A stretch of DNA of 64,000 bases from Amphritea balenae (GCF_003858655.1 NZ_RQXV01000001.1:620001-684000); one strand, 5' to 3'; counted from the first letter of the stretch, positions 1 to 9,779 are shown. Made by a program: numbers and translations. The notes: generated by a model from the sequence alone, not told the origin.

Positions 1-1483
1 GGCAATAGAGGGCGATCCGACCGAGGGAGCACTTCTGGTTTTGGGGGCAAAATCAGGCCTTGAACCAAAAAATCTAATTCAGACGATGCCCCGTGATGAT
101 CTGATTCCCTTTGAGTCAGAACACTGCTTCATGGCGACCCTGCACCATGACCATGCAGGGAATGGCATAATCTATGTAAAAGGCGCTATCGAAGCAATTC
201 TGTCCCGCTGTAACAAGCAACAACGTAAGGGTAAGATCGAACCACTGGATCCACATTTCTGGCTCAACCAGCAAGAGCAAATCGCAGCCCAGGGCAAACG
301 TACCCTGGCAATTGCTATGCGACCGGTACCGGAAAACCATAGAATTCTGCATTTTAATGAAATCGATAGCGGGCTTATCCTGTTAGGCGTTGTCGGCATT
401 ATTGACCCGCCTCGCGATGAAGCAATCGAAGCGGTATACAGTTGCCACCAAGCCGGCATCAAAATGAAGATGATTACCGGTGATCACGCGACAACGGCCA
501 GTGCCATCGCTATGCAAATGGGTATTACAAGTCATCCGCGGAGCCTGACAGGTATAGAGATCGAACCCATGAATGATGAACAGCTGAGAGACGCCGTCGA
601 GTCTATCGATATATTCGCCCGCGCCGGCCCTCAACATAAACTGCGCATTGTGGAAGCCCTGCAGGATAGACAACACATAGTAGCTATGACTGGCGATGGT
701 GTTAATGACGCCCCCTCGCTAAAACGCGCTAATGTCGGCACCGCGATGGGCATAAAAGGAACAGAAGCGGCTAAAGAAGCGTCAGAGATGGTACTGGCGG
801 ATGACAACTTTGCCTCAATCGCTCATGCCGTAGAAGAAGGACGTACAGTCTTTGACAATATCCGCAAGTCTATCCTCTTTATTCTGCCAACCAATGGCGG
901 CCAGGCACTGACAATAATAGCGGCTATTGCTATGGGTACCACGCTACCAGTAACCCCCGCACAGATCCTATGGGTTAATATGATCACTGCGGTCACCCTG
1001 GCACTCTCGCTGACGGTTGAGCCAGCCGAACCGGATGTTATGCAACGCCCCCCCCGTAACACCCGCACCCCAATCCTGTCCCGTTTTATGATCTGGCGAA
1101 TAGTATTTGTTTCACTACTGATGGTGACTGGCACATTCGGTCTGTTTCTATGGGAATTAAACAATAGAGAAAGTATCGAAACAGCACGCACCGTAGCCAT
1201 CAATACACTGGTCGTTTTGGAAGGATTCTATCTTCTCAATTCCCGCTACCAGATCGCCTCTGTATTGAATCGAGAAGGTTTACTGGGGAACCGCTATGTT
1301 CTGTACGCCATTTGCTGGGTGGTGTTTTTCCAGTTGGCATTTACCTATCTGCCCATTATGCAATCATTCTTCCATACTACCGATATTGGTGTGGCTTCCT
1401 GGGGGAGAATTCTGATAGTAGGTGCAATACTGTTCTTGCTGGTCGAGTTGGAAAAAAAGTTGATGCACAGAACCAAGCTATAA
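1..1483 (+). CDS. Cation-transporting P-type ATPase, 3' part (5' end outside window)
   Basis: Reading frame is open from base 2, so the gene starts left of the window; about 493 residues are visible. The first residues contain the P2-type nucleotide-binding motif GDPTEGALL, followed by KGA (the ATP-site lysine), a TGDH segment and the hinge MTGDGVNDAPSLKRANVG of the P domain. The phosphorylated DKTGT must lie upstream. The C-terminal third holds several hydrophobic segments (M5-M10), ending in a basic tail. The family pumps cations across the inner membrane using an aspartyl-phosphate. Oddity: in the M6 segment the motif is NMITAVTLAL, where Ca2+ pumps of the SERCA type have NLVTD; the Asp is Ala here, so the transported ion cannot be read as Ca2+ with confidence. 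Followed by decayed DNA, so it is the last gene of its unit. Confidence 0.93.
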   Translation, partial: AIEGDPTEGALLVLGAKSGLEPKNLIQTMPRDDLIPFESEHCFMATLHHDHAGNGIIYVKGAIEAILSRCNKQQRKGKIEPLDPHFWLNQQEQIAAQGKRTLAIAMRPVPENHRILHFNEIDSGLILLGVVGIIDPPRDEAIEAVYSCHQAGIKMKMITGDHATTASAIAMQMGITSHPRSLTGIEIEPMNDEQLRDAVESIDIFARAGPQHKLRIVEALQDRQHIVAMTGDGVNDAPSLKRANVGTAMGIKGTEAAKEASEMVLADDNFASIAHAVEEGRTVFDNIRKSILFILPTNGGQALTIIAAIAMGTTLPVTPAQILWVNMITAVTLALSLTVEPAEPDVMQRPPRNTRTPILSRFMIWRIVFVSLLMVTGTFGLFLWELNNRESIETARTVAINTLVVLEGFYLLNSRYQIASVLNREGLLGNRYVLYAICWVVFFQLAFTYLPIMQSFFHTTDIGVASWGRILIVGAILFLLVELEKKLMHRTKL

Positions 1484-2028
1484 TCCAATCAAAAAATCTT
1501 TCGATTTATGACGGTGAAGTAATCTCGAACAATCGTACTTACTGAACACTGGCTATGCAGTGTAAATATTGAAAATCTTCTGCTGTAATGAAATCCATCA
1601 TAAAATCAAAAGGCTGGTTTGTTTCCGATCCGTGCTGATCAAACCATCCAAGTCCATTGCTCCGCCGTCTATCAGGAGCTTTGTAGAAACCGAAGGCGAT
1701 TGATCACCTCCCGGAGTGGTTCATTTAATCCCGGCGAAGTTTGTCGGAAATGGCAATGGGAGATTGTCTGGAATCTGTTGGCTGTCTGTAGCAGATTCAG
1801 TTCAGCCAGCAAACAGCCTCTTCATAAAGTTAGAAGCTGTAGGAAAAACAGAGAGCAGGAAAAAAGAAATTGATTCGGTGATCGATTAAGCCCTCGATCA
1901 ATAATCCATTCAGGGCAGCTTTGCGTCAGCTGGACTAAGTTATGTCTGATAAAACAGAACTGTAGATCTCCTCTTGCAGACCTGCGTTTATGCTTGGCAT
2001 GCAGAAGCAAAGAGGAAGGAGAAGAATA
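1484..2028. other. Intergenic stretch with no recognisable gene
   Basis: About 545 bases between the ATPase stop and the DUF4399 remnant. Short open frames exist on both strands but none has a convincing ribosome-binding site or recognisable product. Together with the two pseudogenes that follow it looks like a decaying segment. I see no terminator with a clear U-tract directly after the ATPase. Confidence 0.5.
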
Positions 2029-2445
2029 ATGATTAAAACAGTATTGGCCGCAGGACTGGCCATAATCATAAGTACTTTGCCATAGCCGACAGTAAACTCT
2101 CACCAGCCCCTGAAGGCACAAAGGTATACATTATTGCACCAACGGATGATGAGACCGTTGCAAAAACCTTTACCGTAACTTTCGGCCTGGTGGCATGGGG
2201 GTTTCGCCTGCGGGTACCGAGAAGGCAGGAACAGGTCATCATCATCTGCTGATTGATGGTGAAAAAATGCCGATGATGGATTAAGCCCTGGAAAAGAGGT
2301 ACAACATTTTGGCGGCGGGCAAACTGAAACAACGCTAGCCCTCACGCCCGGTACCCACACCGTGCAACTTATACTGGGTGACAAAGGACATATCCCCCAT
2401 GACCCTCCTGTTGTATCTGAGAAAATAACTATCACAGTCAAATAA
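2029..2445 (+). pseudogene. Broken DUF4399-family gene (at least two frameshifts)
   Basis: An ATG at 2029 with an AGGAAGGAGA-type ribosome-binding site begins a signal-peptide-like stretch (MIKTVLAAGLAIIISTLP) that stops at once. In another frame the text continues ADSKLSPAPEGTKVYIIAP...FTVTFGL, then shifts again to GGMGVSPAGTEKAGTGHHHLLIDG and stops, and a last in-frame block after that stop gives [32 protein letters not shown]...KITITVK ending at 2445. These blocks, in order, are the conserved parts of DUF4399 periplasmic proteins (GTGHHHLLID, FGGGQTE, LGDKxHIPH). The gene is therefore a recent remnant: motifs intact, frame lost. A sequencing error cannot explain all breaks easily, since frameshifts and an in-frame stop are both present. 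Confidence 0.85.
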
Positions 2446-2480
2446 ATGAATAACTCTAATGCAAAAGTTCTAATGCAAGA

Positions 2481-2504
2481 AAAGAGAACTGACGGTCTCT
2501 TTTT
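2481..2504 (+). terminator. Intrinsic terminator after DUF4399 remnant
   Basis: Stem AAAGAGA / TCTCTTT with an 8-base loop followed by further T residues, 36 bases after the stop of the broken gene. Low-GC stem, so moderate strength. Confidence 0.6.
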
Positions 2505-2532
2505 TATACGCTTTCATCTTTGACTGAGTCAG

Positions 2533-2863
2533 ATGATGAAAGATCCCCACATGAACAGCCTGGTACGGGTGATCTTTGCTGAGTGTATTCATTCACCTGA
2601 GCTAATCAGTGAAGCACTGCAGCAATTCCAGGAACAGGAACAAGGGCTGGATAGCTGGATCAAAGCTGCAATAGACGACCATAAGTTTAGACAAACCGAT
2701 CCCCACTACGCTGCAGTAGCAATTTATGGGACTGATAAAGAGTGTTACTTTCTGGCCTCAACTGCTGATGAATCAACCATTACCAGAACCGGAACAGTGC
2801 CAGAAAATCATTGATGACTCGGTCGGTATGTTTCTGAATTTTTATAAAACAGAAGCCGTATAA
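2533..2863 (+). pseudogene. C-terminal fragment of a TetR-type regulator, frameshifted
   Basis: The frame from 2533 gives LVRVIFAECIHSPELISEALQQF, which resembles the ligand-binding C-terminal domain of TetR/AcrR regulators. No helix-turn-helix domain precedes it: a terminator sits immediately upstream, so the N-terminal half is missing. Near the end the frame is lost; shifting by one gives PEPEQCQKIIDDSVGMFLNFYKTEAV ending at 2863, the expected TetR C-terminal helix. So the gene is both truncated and frameshifted and cannot bind DNA as a normal TetR protein. Moderately confident in the family; the truncation is directly visible. Confidence 0.65.
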
Positions 2864-2880
2864 CAGCTCATAGAACGTAA

Positions 2881-2907
2881 AAAAGAGACCCAATAGTCTC
2901 TTTTTTT
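2881..2907 (+). terminator. Intrinsic terminator after TetR remnant
   Basis: Stem AAAAGAGAC / GTCTCTTTT with loop CCAATA and a seven-T run. Nearly bidirectional because both flanks are A/T runs, so it can also serve the leftward gene ending at 2929. Confidence 0.75.
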
Positions 2908-2928
2908 ATATGATCTAAAACCGGGAGC

Positions 2929-3168
2929 TTACTCGTCGACAAGGATCATTAAAGCATCCTTAACTTCGGGCAGCATGACTGGAATCTGTTCCTTCAACTC
3001 AACAACAGATACGGCAAACTGAGTACGAATGACATCATTCTGATCAACCAGCCAGGCCAGTGCTGCCTGACTACATTGCTGCGGCGTCCAGCTGTCTTCA
3101 AGCGGCACCCCCGATCCCTTTAGAAAATCAAAGAAATCATCCTGATCAATCAGGTCAGCAATCATCAT
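2929..3168 (-). CDS. Small acidic protein of unknown function (79 aa)
   Basis: I do not recognise this protein. Start chosen at the ATG at 3168 (MMIADLIDQDD), because GGAG lies nine bases before it; an upstream TTG at 3189 is less likely. The sequence is acidic (many D and E), with no membrane segment or signal peptide, and a likely helical body around VIRTQFAVSVVELKEQIPVML. It is isolated between two terminators (2881-2907 and 3237-3257), so it is its own transcription unit or a read-through from the BCCT gene. Confidence 0.6.
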   Translation of the reverse strand: MMIADLIDQDDFFDFLKGSGVPLEDSWTPQQCSQAALAWLVDQNDVIRTQFAVSVVELKEQIPVMLPEVKDALMILVDE

Positions 3169-3236
3169 ATTTGGTATCTCCTGCAACAATTCCGGTTGCT
3201 TTATTATTTTCCTTCACCGCCCCTGAAAGGGACAAA

Positions 3237-3257
3237 AAGCCGGCGCTATGCCGGCTT
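3237..3257 (-). terminator. Terminator of the BCCT transporter gene
   Basis: Eight-base-pair stem AAGCCGGC / GCCGGCTT, loop of five, followed on the minus strand by TTTTT. It lies 37 bases beyond the BCCT stop codon. Confidence 0.85.
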
Positions 3258-3293
3258 GTTGTTTTTACTCGGTTAGACCTTAGTTGTATACCA

Positions 3294-4868
3294 TCAGACT
3301 TCAGTCTTCAAGCCTTTATAGATACTTATACACATGAACAACAGAATAACCGTAAATGGTAAACCTGTCGTAATCGCCCCCGCCTGGAGTGCTTTAAGTG
3401 CTTCCGAGCCACCGCCGTATAACAGCACACCCGCAATCACACCTTGCAGTACTGCCCAGAAGATACGCTGAGGAACCGGTGCATCCACTTTACCGCCAGC
3501 GGTAATTGAATCAATAACCAGTGAGCCTGAGTCCGATGACGTAATGAAAAATACCAGCACCAGAATAATTGCCAACGCAGAAGTAATCTCGGCCAATGGC
3601 AGGTTTTCCAGCATCTGGAACATCGCCAGAGAAACATCACCCAGACCATTCGACAGCTGGCCTACACCACCCTGAACCTGATCCAGTGCCTGAGCACCAA
3701 ACGCAGCCATCCAGATAGCAGAAACTATTGTCGGAATCAGTAGTACCGCCGTCATAAACTCACGTACTGTACGTCCCTTAGAAATACGGGCGATAAACAT
3801 ACCTACGAATGGCGACCAGGATACCCACCAAGCCCAGTAGAACACAGTCCAGCCAGTGTAGAATTTATCATCCTCACGACCAACCCAGTTACTCAGCGGT
3901 ACGATATCTGACGCATAGCTACCCACCGTCAGCATCAGGTTACTAAAGAAACCAGTCACAGAACCAGCAAAGATCACAAACAGTAGCAGCAAGCCGGCAA
4001 TACCCATATTGATATTACTCAGCAGCTTAACACCACCGTCAAGACCACGTACCACCGAGAAAATAGCGATCGCTGACACTGCAATGATGATAGCAATCTG
4101 AGTCGATATATTGTTTTCAACACCAAACAGGAAGCTAAGACCACCGGCAGCCTGAGAAGCACCCAGTCCCAGTGATGTTGCCAGACCGAAGATGGTTGCC
4201 AGTACCGCGATAATATCAATTACGTGACCGATCGGTCCCCACACACGCTCACCCAGCAATGGGTAGAATGCAGAACGAATAGTCAGAGGCAAACCTTTGT
4301 TATAGGTAAAGAAAGCCAGCGCCAACGCCACAACACCGTAGATAGCCCAAGGGTGAAGACCCCAGTGAAACATCGTTGCACCCATAGCGGCTGCGGCACC
4401 TTCAGGAGTATTTGCTGCAGCATTAAGCGGCGTACCCCACCAGTCGGTAAAATAAGCCACAGGCTCAGCAACAGACCAGAACATCAGGCCGATACCCATA
4501 CCAGCGGCAAACAGCATAGAGAACCAGGACATCCGGCTAAAATCAGGTTTCGCTTGAGCGCCACCTAAACGTACCTTACCTACCGGCAGGACGATCAGCA
4601 TCAGACAGAATAAAACAAAGATGTTACCGCCAATCATAAACAGCCAGTCAAAGGTCTCGATCGACCAGGTACGTGCGCCTTCAAGCATCACTTTGGCGTC
4701 AGCGGGGAATATCAGTGCAAGTACGATAAATGTCAGGATTGCCAACGCACTGGTGGTGAATACAGGATTGTTGATATCCATCCCCATCACCTGCACGTTA
4801 TCCTGACCGGCCTTGTAGTCAGAGGTATACTCCGACGACTTAGGGCCACTTTTGACTTGTTGGTTCAT
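3294..4868 (-). CDS. BCCT-family betaine/carnitine/choline transporter
   Basis: 524 residues, the usual size for the family, with about 12 hydrophobic segments and a hydrophilic N-terminal tail of ~30 residues. The signature segment GMGIGLMFWSVAEPV (from residue 123) has the glycine-rich stretch that lines the substrate site in betaine carriers such as BetP, and the tryptophan-rich segment FYWAWWVSWSPFVGMFIARIS holds the conserved Trp box. The family imports quaternary ammonium compounds using Na+ or H+ gradients. The tail is short, unlike osmosensing carriers with long C-terminal domains, so supply of betaine or choline for catabolism is more likely than stress response (inference). ATG at 4868 follows GGAGTAGTTCT. 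Terminated at 3237-3257. Its position beside the formaldehyde and dimethylglycine genes supports a catabolic role. Confidence 0.95.
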   Translation of the reverse strand: MNQQVKSGPKSSEYTSDYKAGQDNVQVMGMDINNPVFTTSALAILTFIVLALIFPADAKVMLEGARTWSIETFDWLFMIGGNIFVLFCLMLIVLPVGKVRLGGAQAKPDFSRMSWFSMLFAAGMGIGLMFWSVAEPVAYFTDWWGTPLNAAANTPEGAAAAMGATMFHWGLHPWAIYGVVALALAFFTYNKGLPLTIRSAFYPLLGERVWGPIGHVIDIIAVLATIFGLATSLGLGASQAAGGLSFLFGVENNISTQIAIIIAVSAIAIFSVVRGLDGGVKLLSNINMGIAGLLLLFVIFAGSVTGFFSNLMLTVGSYASDIVPLSNWVGREDDKFYTGWTVFYWAWWVSWSPFVGMFIARISKGRTVREFMTAVLLIPTIVSAIWMAAFGAQALDQVQGGVGQLSNGLGDVSLAMFQMLENLPLAEITSALAIILVLVFFITSSDSGSLVIDSITAGGKVDAPVPQRIFWAVLQGVIAGVLLYGGGSEALKALQAGAITTGLPFTVILLFMCISIYKGLKTEV

Positions 4869-5171
4869 AGAACTACTCCAGTTATTTTTATTTTATCGAC
4901 TGCTAAATTGAAACAACCCTCCCCAAGCGAGTTGATCCAGAAGCAAGCAAAACCCGTCTACCGGTGTTGTGTTGGCAGGAACAGAATTAAAACGCCATAT
5001 TCCTAATCCTTATCCCGGCCCCGATTGAACAAAGTCTGTTTTATATTACGGAGGGTGAGGATTTTAGACTGACTTTTAACGACAAAAAAACCCTTTACCT
5101 GTCTGTTATCGACACCGGATATTTTTGTTTATTTGCAGAATAAGCGATCTTACTCTGAGACAGAACGGCAT

Positions 5172-5207
5172 AAAAAAAGCCACTCACAGCCGTGAACTGT
5201 GAGTGGC
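5172..5207 (-). terminator. Strong orphan terminator, minus strand
   Basis: Perfect 11-bp stem GCCACTCACAG / CTGTGAGTGGC with a seven-base loop, followed on the minus strand by seven T. It lies 240 bases beyond the fghA stop, which already has its own terminator at 5394-5419. No annotated gene ends here. Between the two terminators the minus strand holds a short frame reading EFAVVLLSVVLILLLALVSVETA (stop at 5249) but it has no usual start codon. Confidence 0.8.
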
Positions 5208-5393
5208 AAGTTGCCTGGTGGGGATCTGTTAATGGATCCGCTTTCGGGTCAGGCTGTTTCAACGGAAACAAGTGCAAGAAGCAGAATCAATACTACAGAG
5301 AGTAGGACAACAGCAAATTCCGTTTAGCGACAAATAGCATCCAGATGGCGACCCGTTACAATCTTTTAAAAGATTTTATTACGCACGCGCAAC

Positions 5394-5419
5394 AAAAAAC
5401 GTGCCCTTAGGCACGTTTT
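5394..5419 (-). terminator. Terminator of the frmA-fghA unit
   Basis: Stem AAAACGTGC / GCACGTTTT with a six-base loop, 30 bases after the fghA stop; A and T runs on both sides make it bidirectional. Confidence 0.8.
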
Positions 5420-5450
5420 ATCTAACAGACTGGAGCATAATTTCAGCGAA

Positions 5451-6314
5451 CTATTTATTCAGATGTGAAGCATGAAAGCGCATATGCTCTTCGATGAATG
5501 AGCCAATAAAGTAATAACTATGGTCATAGCCCGGCTGTATACGTAGCTCGAAATTAAGACCGCTGGATGCAACTGCCCGCACCAGTTTTTCGGGTTGCAA
5601 TTGCTCAGTCAGGAACTGATCATCACTACCCTGATCGACCAGAATTGGAGGCACAGATTTAGCAATTTTAATCAGCTCGCAGCTATCATACTGACGCCAC
5701 GCTTCGCGATCATCGCCCAGGTAATTCGCAAACGCTTTCTGCCCCCAGGGAGCCTGCATCGGATTACAAATAGGGCTAAACGCAGATACAGAACAGAACT
5801 GCTGTGGATTTTTCAAGCCGATCATCAGCGCGCCGTGACCACCCATGGAGTGACCACTGATACTCCAGCGATCCGTAACCGGAAACTCCTGCTGTACCAA
5901 CTGTGGCAGTTCATTAACGATGTAATCATACATCCGGTAGTGCTTAGCCCAGGGCTCTTCTGTTGCATTAACATAGAAACCGGCACCCAGACCAAAATCA
6001 TAAGCACCTTCTGCATCATCAGGCACACCATCACCGCGAGGGCTGGTATCCGGCGCGACAATAGCCACACCTAATTCAGCCGCAATTCGATGCGCACCGG
6101 CCTTCTGCATGAAGTTCTCATCGGTACAGGTCAGACCCGATAGCCAGTACAGCACCGGTACTTTAATACCCGGTTCGCCGTGTTCACCCTGCTCTACCTG
6201 AGGTGGCAGATATACGGCAAAGCGCATTGAACAGCCCAGTGTTTCAGAGTAATGATTATATTGTCGCTGCCAACCGCCAAAGCTACGGTTCGCTGAAATA
6301 TTTTCCATGGTCAT
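5451..6314 (-). CDS. fghA: S-formylglutathione hydrolase
   Basis: Alpha/beta-hydrolase of 287 residues that splits S-formylglutathione into formate and glutathione, the last step of glutathione-dependent formaldehyde detoxification in the cytoplasm. Seen: nucleophile motif GHSMGGHG (Ser about 156), acid residue in DQGSDDQFL, and catalytic His in GYDHSYYF near the C-terminus, all as in the esterase D family, plus the conserved [14 protein letters not shown] block. Start set at 6314 ([15 protein letters not shown]) because AAGGA precedes it at good spacing; an ATG nine codons upstream would overlap frmA and add non-conserved residues. It begins four bases after the frmA stop, so the two are co-transcribed. 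Formaldehyde from DgcAB is its evident source here. Confidence 0.95.
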   Translation of the reverse strand: MTMENISANRSFGGWQRQYNHYSETLGCSMRFAVYLPPQVEQGEHGEPGIKVPVLYWLSGLTCTDENFMQKAGAHRIAAELGVAIVAPDTSPRGDGVPDDAEGAYDFGLGAGFYVNATEEPWAKHYRMYDYIVNELPQLVQQEFPVTDRWSISGHSMGGHGALMIGLKNPQQFCSVSAFSPICNPMQAPWGQKAFANYLGDDREAWRQYDSCELIKIAKSVPPILVDQGSDDQFLTEQLQPEKLVRAVASSGLNFELRIQPGYDHSYYFIGSFIEEHMRFHASHLNK

Positions 6315-6318
6315 GGAA

Positions 6319-7464
<1,146 letters not shown>

Positions 7465-7522
7465 TTAGTTGGAATTATTCGAATAACAGACAGACTAGTA
7501 GAAGAATTAAAGAAAGGTATGC

Positions 7523-7563
7523 GCAGATGCGACTTTTTTATTGGTAAAAAAGGCCGCATCTGC
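7523..7563 (-). terminator. Hairpin between etfB and frmA
   Basis: Nine-bp stem GCAGATGCG / CGCATCTGC extended by a C/T run that can pair with an A/G run across a short loop. It lies 33 bases after the etfB stop. The T run is inside the stem rather than after it, so termination by the usual mechanism is uncertain; it may act as a 3' stabiliser or partial terminator between etfB and frmA. Confidence 0.5.
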
Positions 7564-7595
7564 AAATCTCAGAGGCATAGCTCAGATGAGTAAGA

Positions 7596-8399
7596 TTAAC
7601 GCAACACACCTTCTTCTAACAACAGATCAAAAATCGCCTGAGCCTGCTCGGCCGCTGGCTCATTTTTCATCACTTTACCGCCATCACTCTGAGCTTTGGC
7701 AGTTGCCGCTTTAAATCGTTCCGCTGCGGTCGTAGCTTTAACCTTTTTCAAGCGCTTCGGGCGTTTGCGAGCAGGCGCTTCGCTCCACTCATCACGAATA
7801 ACATCGGTTGTACTCTGTGTTGATTGCAGATCCAGTGCCGCACGACTGGCAGGACCAAAAGCACTTTGACGCGCTTCCTGCGCGGCATTATCAACGCTGG
7901 CGACAAACGGCAACCGTACTTTAAGAGCACGACGCTGGCCTCTTGGTAGTGCCTGCAGAATTTCAGCAACGCCCCCTTCAACAGAGATGATATCAGCAAT
8001 ACGTGATACCAGTGGCCAGCCTAACTGTTCTGCCAGTTGATAAGGCACCATACCGGATGACTCGCCACTTTCGGCGCGTACGCCGGCCAGCACAATATCC
8101 GGACTATGTTGTTTAAGGTAGCTACTCAAAGGCGCAATCGCATCAGCTGCAGGATCCATCTCCAGCACCCGAATTGAATTCAGGCCCATACCGGCATAGC
8201 TACGCAATGCATTCTGTTGCGGGTCACCGGCATGAAGCACTGTAAGGTTCTCTGCATTCAGGCTCATGCCCAACTCCACAGCACGGCCATCCTGTTCAGC
8301 ACGGCGCTCACGACCCGACTGAGGATGCTTACCCACCGAAATCAGGGAAACAATATTCAGATCGTTGGCAAAACGCTGCTCTGTTTGCTTATGCTGCAT
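7596..8399 (-). CDS. etfB: Electron transfer flavoprotein, beta subunit (dimethylglycine-linked)
   Basis: 267 residues; small subunit of the heterodimeric ETF that takes electrons from a dehydrogenase and passes them to ETF-quinone oxidoreductase. Recognisable ETF-beta blocks: IVSLISVGKHPQSGRERRAEQDGRAVELG near the N-terminus, DIVLAGVRAESGESSGMVPYQLAEQLGWP in the middle, and ALPRGQRRALKVRLPFV later. The C-terminal part (residues ~195-267) is Lys/Arg-rich and longer than housekeeping EtfB. Start set at 8399, since GGGAGTG precedes it; this overlaps the end of etfA by 11 bases, a sign of translational coupling. Position after dgcA-dgcB-etfA matches the Pseudomonas dimethylglycine locus, so this is likely the dedicated carrier for DgcAB. 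Confidence 0.9.
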   Translation of the reverse strand: MQHKQTEQRFANDLNIVSLISVGKHPQSGRERRAEQDGRAVELGMSLNAENLTVLHAGDPQQNALRSYAGMGLNSIRVLEMDPAADAIAPLSSYLKQHSPDIVLAGVRAESGESSGMVPYQLAEQLGWPLVSRIADIISVEGGVAEILQALPRGQRRALKVRLPFVASVDNAAQEARQSAFGPASRAALDLQSTQSTTDVIRDEWSEAPARKRPKRLKKVKATTAAERFKAATAKAQSDGGKVMKNEPAAEQAQAIFDLLLEEGVLR

Positions 8400-9651
8400 C
8401 CTGGTCACTCCCATCAGCCTGCTGCTGACGGAAGTTTTCCGCCAGTTTATTCAATTCAGCAAGAATCTCTTCACTGTCACCGATGGTGCTAAGTGCAGCA
8501 CCTTTGACCATGTCACAACCGGCATCCGTATTAATAGCGATAATCTTGTCGCACTGACCGATACCCTGCATATGCTGGATCGCACCGGAGATACCCACCG
8601 CCAGATAAACCCGGGCTGTTACCCAGGTACCCGTAGCACCGACCTGACGGAAACGCGGCATAAAGCCATCGTCCACCGCTACCCGGCTGGCACCTTCAGT
8701 TGCACCTAATGCTGTCGCTGTAGCGTGGAACTGATCCCAGTTATGGATACCATTACCGGCAGACAGAATAAACTCAGCTTCGCCCAGTGGAATCGCATTT
8801 GGATCAACTGCTACCTGGCCCTGATCCTGTAGCTGTGCAATCACCGTTGGAATATGCTCCAACTCAATATCCAATGCCTCATGGCGGGTTTCATCAATCG
8901 GCTCGGCACACTCTTCCGCCAGCATCAGCAGACGCGGAGTCCCACGGGTAATGTCAGTTGTTCCACCAGCACCCCGACTCAGGGTAGTGCTGTTGTCCAC
9001 CAGCCATGCCTGTACCGCAGGCCGCTCATTAATACGTGCCGCCAGGCGAGAACCTAAATCTGCACCGCCATTGACGCTATCAGGGAACAACCAGTGCTTC
9101 GGCTGGTAGGTATTTTCAACCTGAACCAACGCAGCTAGTTGCTGCTCAGGACAGTAACCCTGGTACTCATCTCCATTAAGCAGTAGCAGACGATCAACAC
9201 CTGCTGTATCGAAGCCTTCTTCTTTGCTTTCACCGAAGCAAACTGCCAGTACAGCACCCTTCTCATCTGAACTGCTTTGCAGACCATTGATCAGCTTATG
9301 TGCTTGCCCAATCATATCTTTATCGTGGCCGGTCAGACGACCACCCACCATATCCGGCACTACTACAATGTAGAAATCTGGATTTTCAACCTGATGCAAC
9401 GGCAACTGGACTTCAGCTGCAGCTCCACCCTTACGTCCTTTACCTGATGCTGCCGCATTGCCTTTCAGACGATCGATTCGCTTGATGCCGTTTGGCCCAA
9501 TGAAACCAACCTTATGCGGGTTCTTACGCAGCAGGCCGGACGGCCCACGTACCTCAACCTCGTCACTAACGGAAACAGTACCGTGCAACGGATGCAGACG
9601 GTTACGGGCGATCCATTCAGTCCGGGGATCTCTTCTAATGATATCGCTCAT
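8389..9651 (-). CDS. etfA: Electron transfer flavoprotein, alpha subunit (dimethylglycine-linked)
   Basis: 420 residues, longer than housekeeping EtfA (~310) because of an N-terminal extension starting MSDIIRRDPRTEWIARNRLHPLHG. The C-terminal FAD-binding module is clear: LSAGNGIHNWDQF, GASRVAVDDGFMPRFRQVGATG, and VYLAVGISGAIQHMQGI. It holds FAD in the ETF heterodimer with the product of the next gene. ATG at 9651 is preceded by GAGGTTCACTG and overlaps the stop of the 42-codon chimeric frame (TGATG). The C-terminus is hydrophilic (QQQADGSDQDAA). Operon context: third functional gene after dgcA and dgcB. Confidence 0.92.
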   Translation of the reverse strand: MSDIIRRDPRTEWIARNRLHPLHGTVSVSDEVEVRGPSGLLRKNPHKVGFIGPNGIKRIDRLKGNAAASGKGRKGGAAAEVQLPLHQVENPDFYIVVVPDMVGGRLTGHDKDMIGQAHKLINGLQSSSDEKGAVLAVCFGESKEEGFDTAGVDRLLLLNGDEYQGYCPEQQLAALVQVENTYQPKHWLFPDSVNGGADLGSRLAARINERPAVQAWLVDNSTTLSRGAGGTTDITRGTPRLLMLAEECAEPIDETRHEALDIELEHIPTVIAQLQDQGQVAVDPNAIPLGEAEFILSAGNGIHNWDQFHATATALGATEGASRVAVDDGFMPRFRQVGATGTWVTARVYLAVGISGAIQHMQGIGQCDKIIAINTDAGCDMVKGAALSTIGDSEEILAELNKLAENFRQQQADGSDQDAA

Positions 9652-9779
9652 CAGTGAACCTCCTCAATTAACTGGCCTGCTGCCGTAATCAGAGCTATAT
9701 CTTTCACTTCAAATGCACCGGTTACGACGTGAACAAAACCCCACTCAGCCCGGGGATCTCTTCTGAAGAGTTCTGACAT
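9651..9779 (-). CDS. 42-codon chimera of etfA start and dgcB end
   Basis: The ATG overlaps the dgcB stop (TAATG) and the TGA overlaps the etfA start (TGATG), so the frame is stitched exactly between its neighbours. Its first 13 residues, MSELFRRDPRAEW, match the EtfA start MSDIIRRDPRTEW; its last residues, EVKDIALITAAGQLIEEVH, match the DgcB end EVKDIAEILAGQLIEEMH. About 10 middle residues match neither. The simplest reading is a former tandem duplication of dgcB-etfA that collapsed by internal deletion, leaving one fused remnant that keeps both coupled junctions. It may still be translated, as the frame is intact and coupled, but no function is implied. Confidence 0.65.
   Translation of the reverse strand: MSELFRRDPRAEWGFVHVVTGAFEVKDIALITAAGQLIEEVH

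Noticed and set aside
1619-1873. 84-codon open frame after the P-type ATPase
   Set aside because: No ribosome-binding site, Arg/Ser/Cys-rich composition, no recognisable protein.
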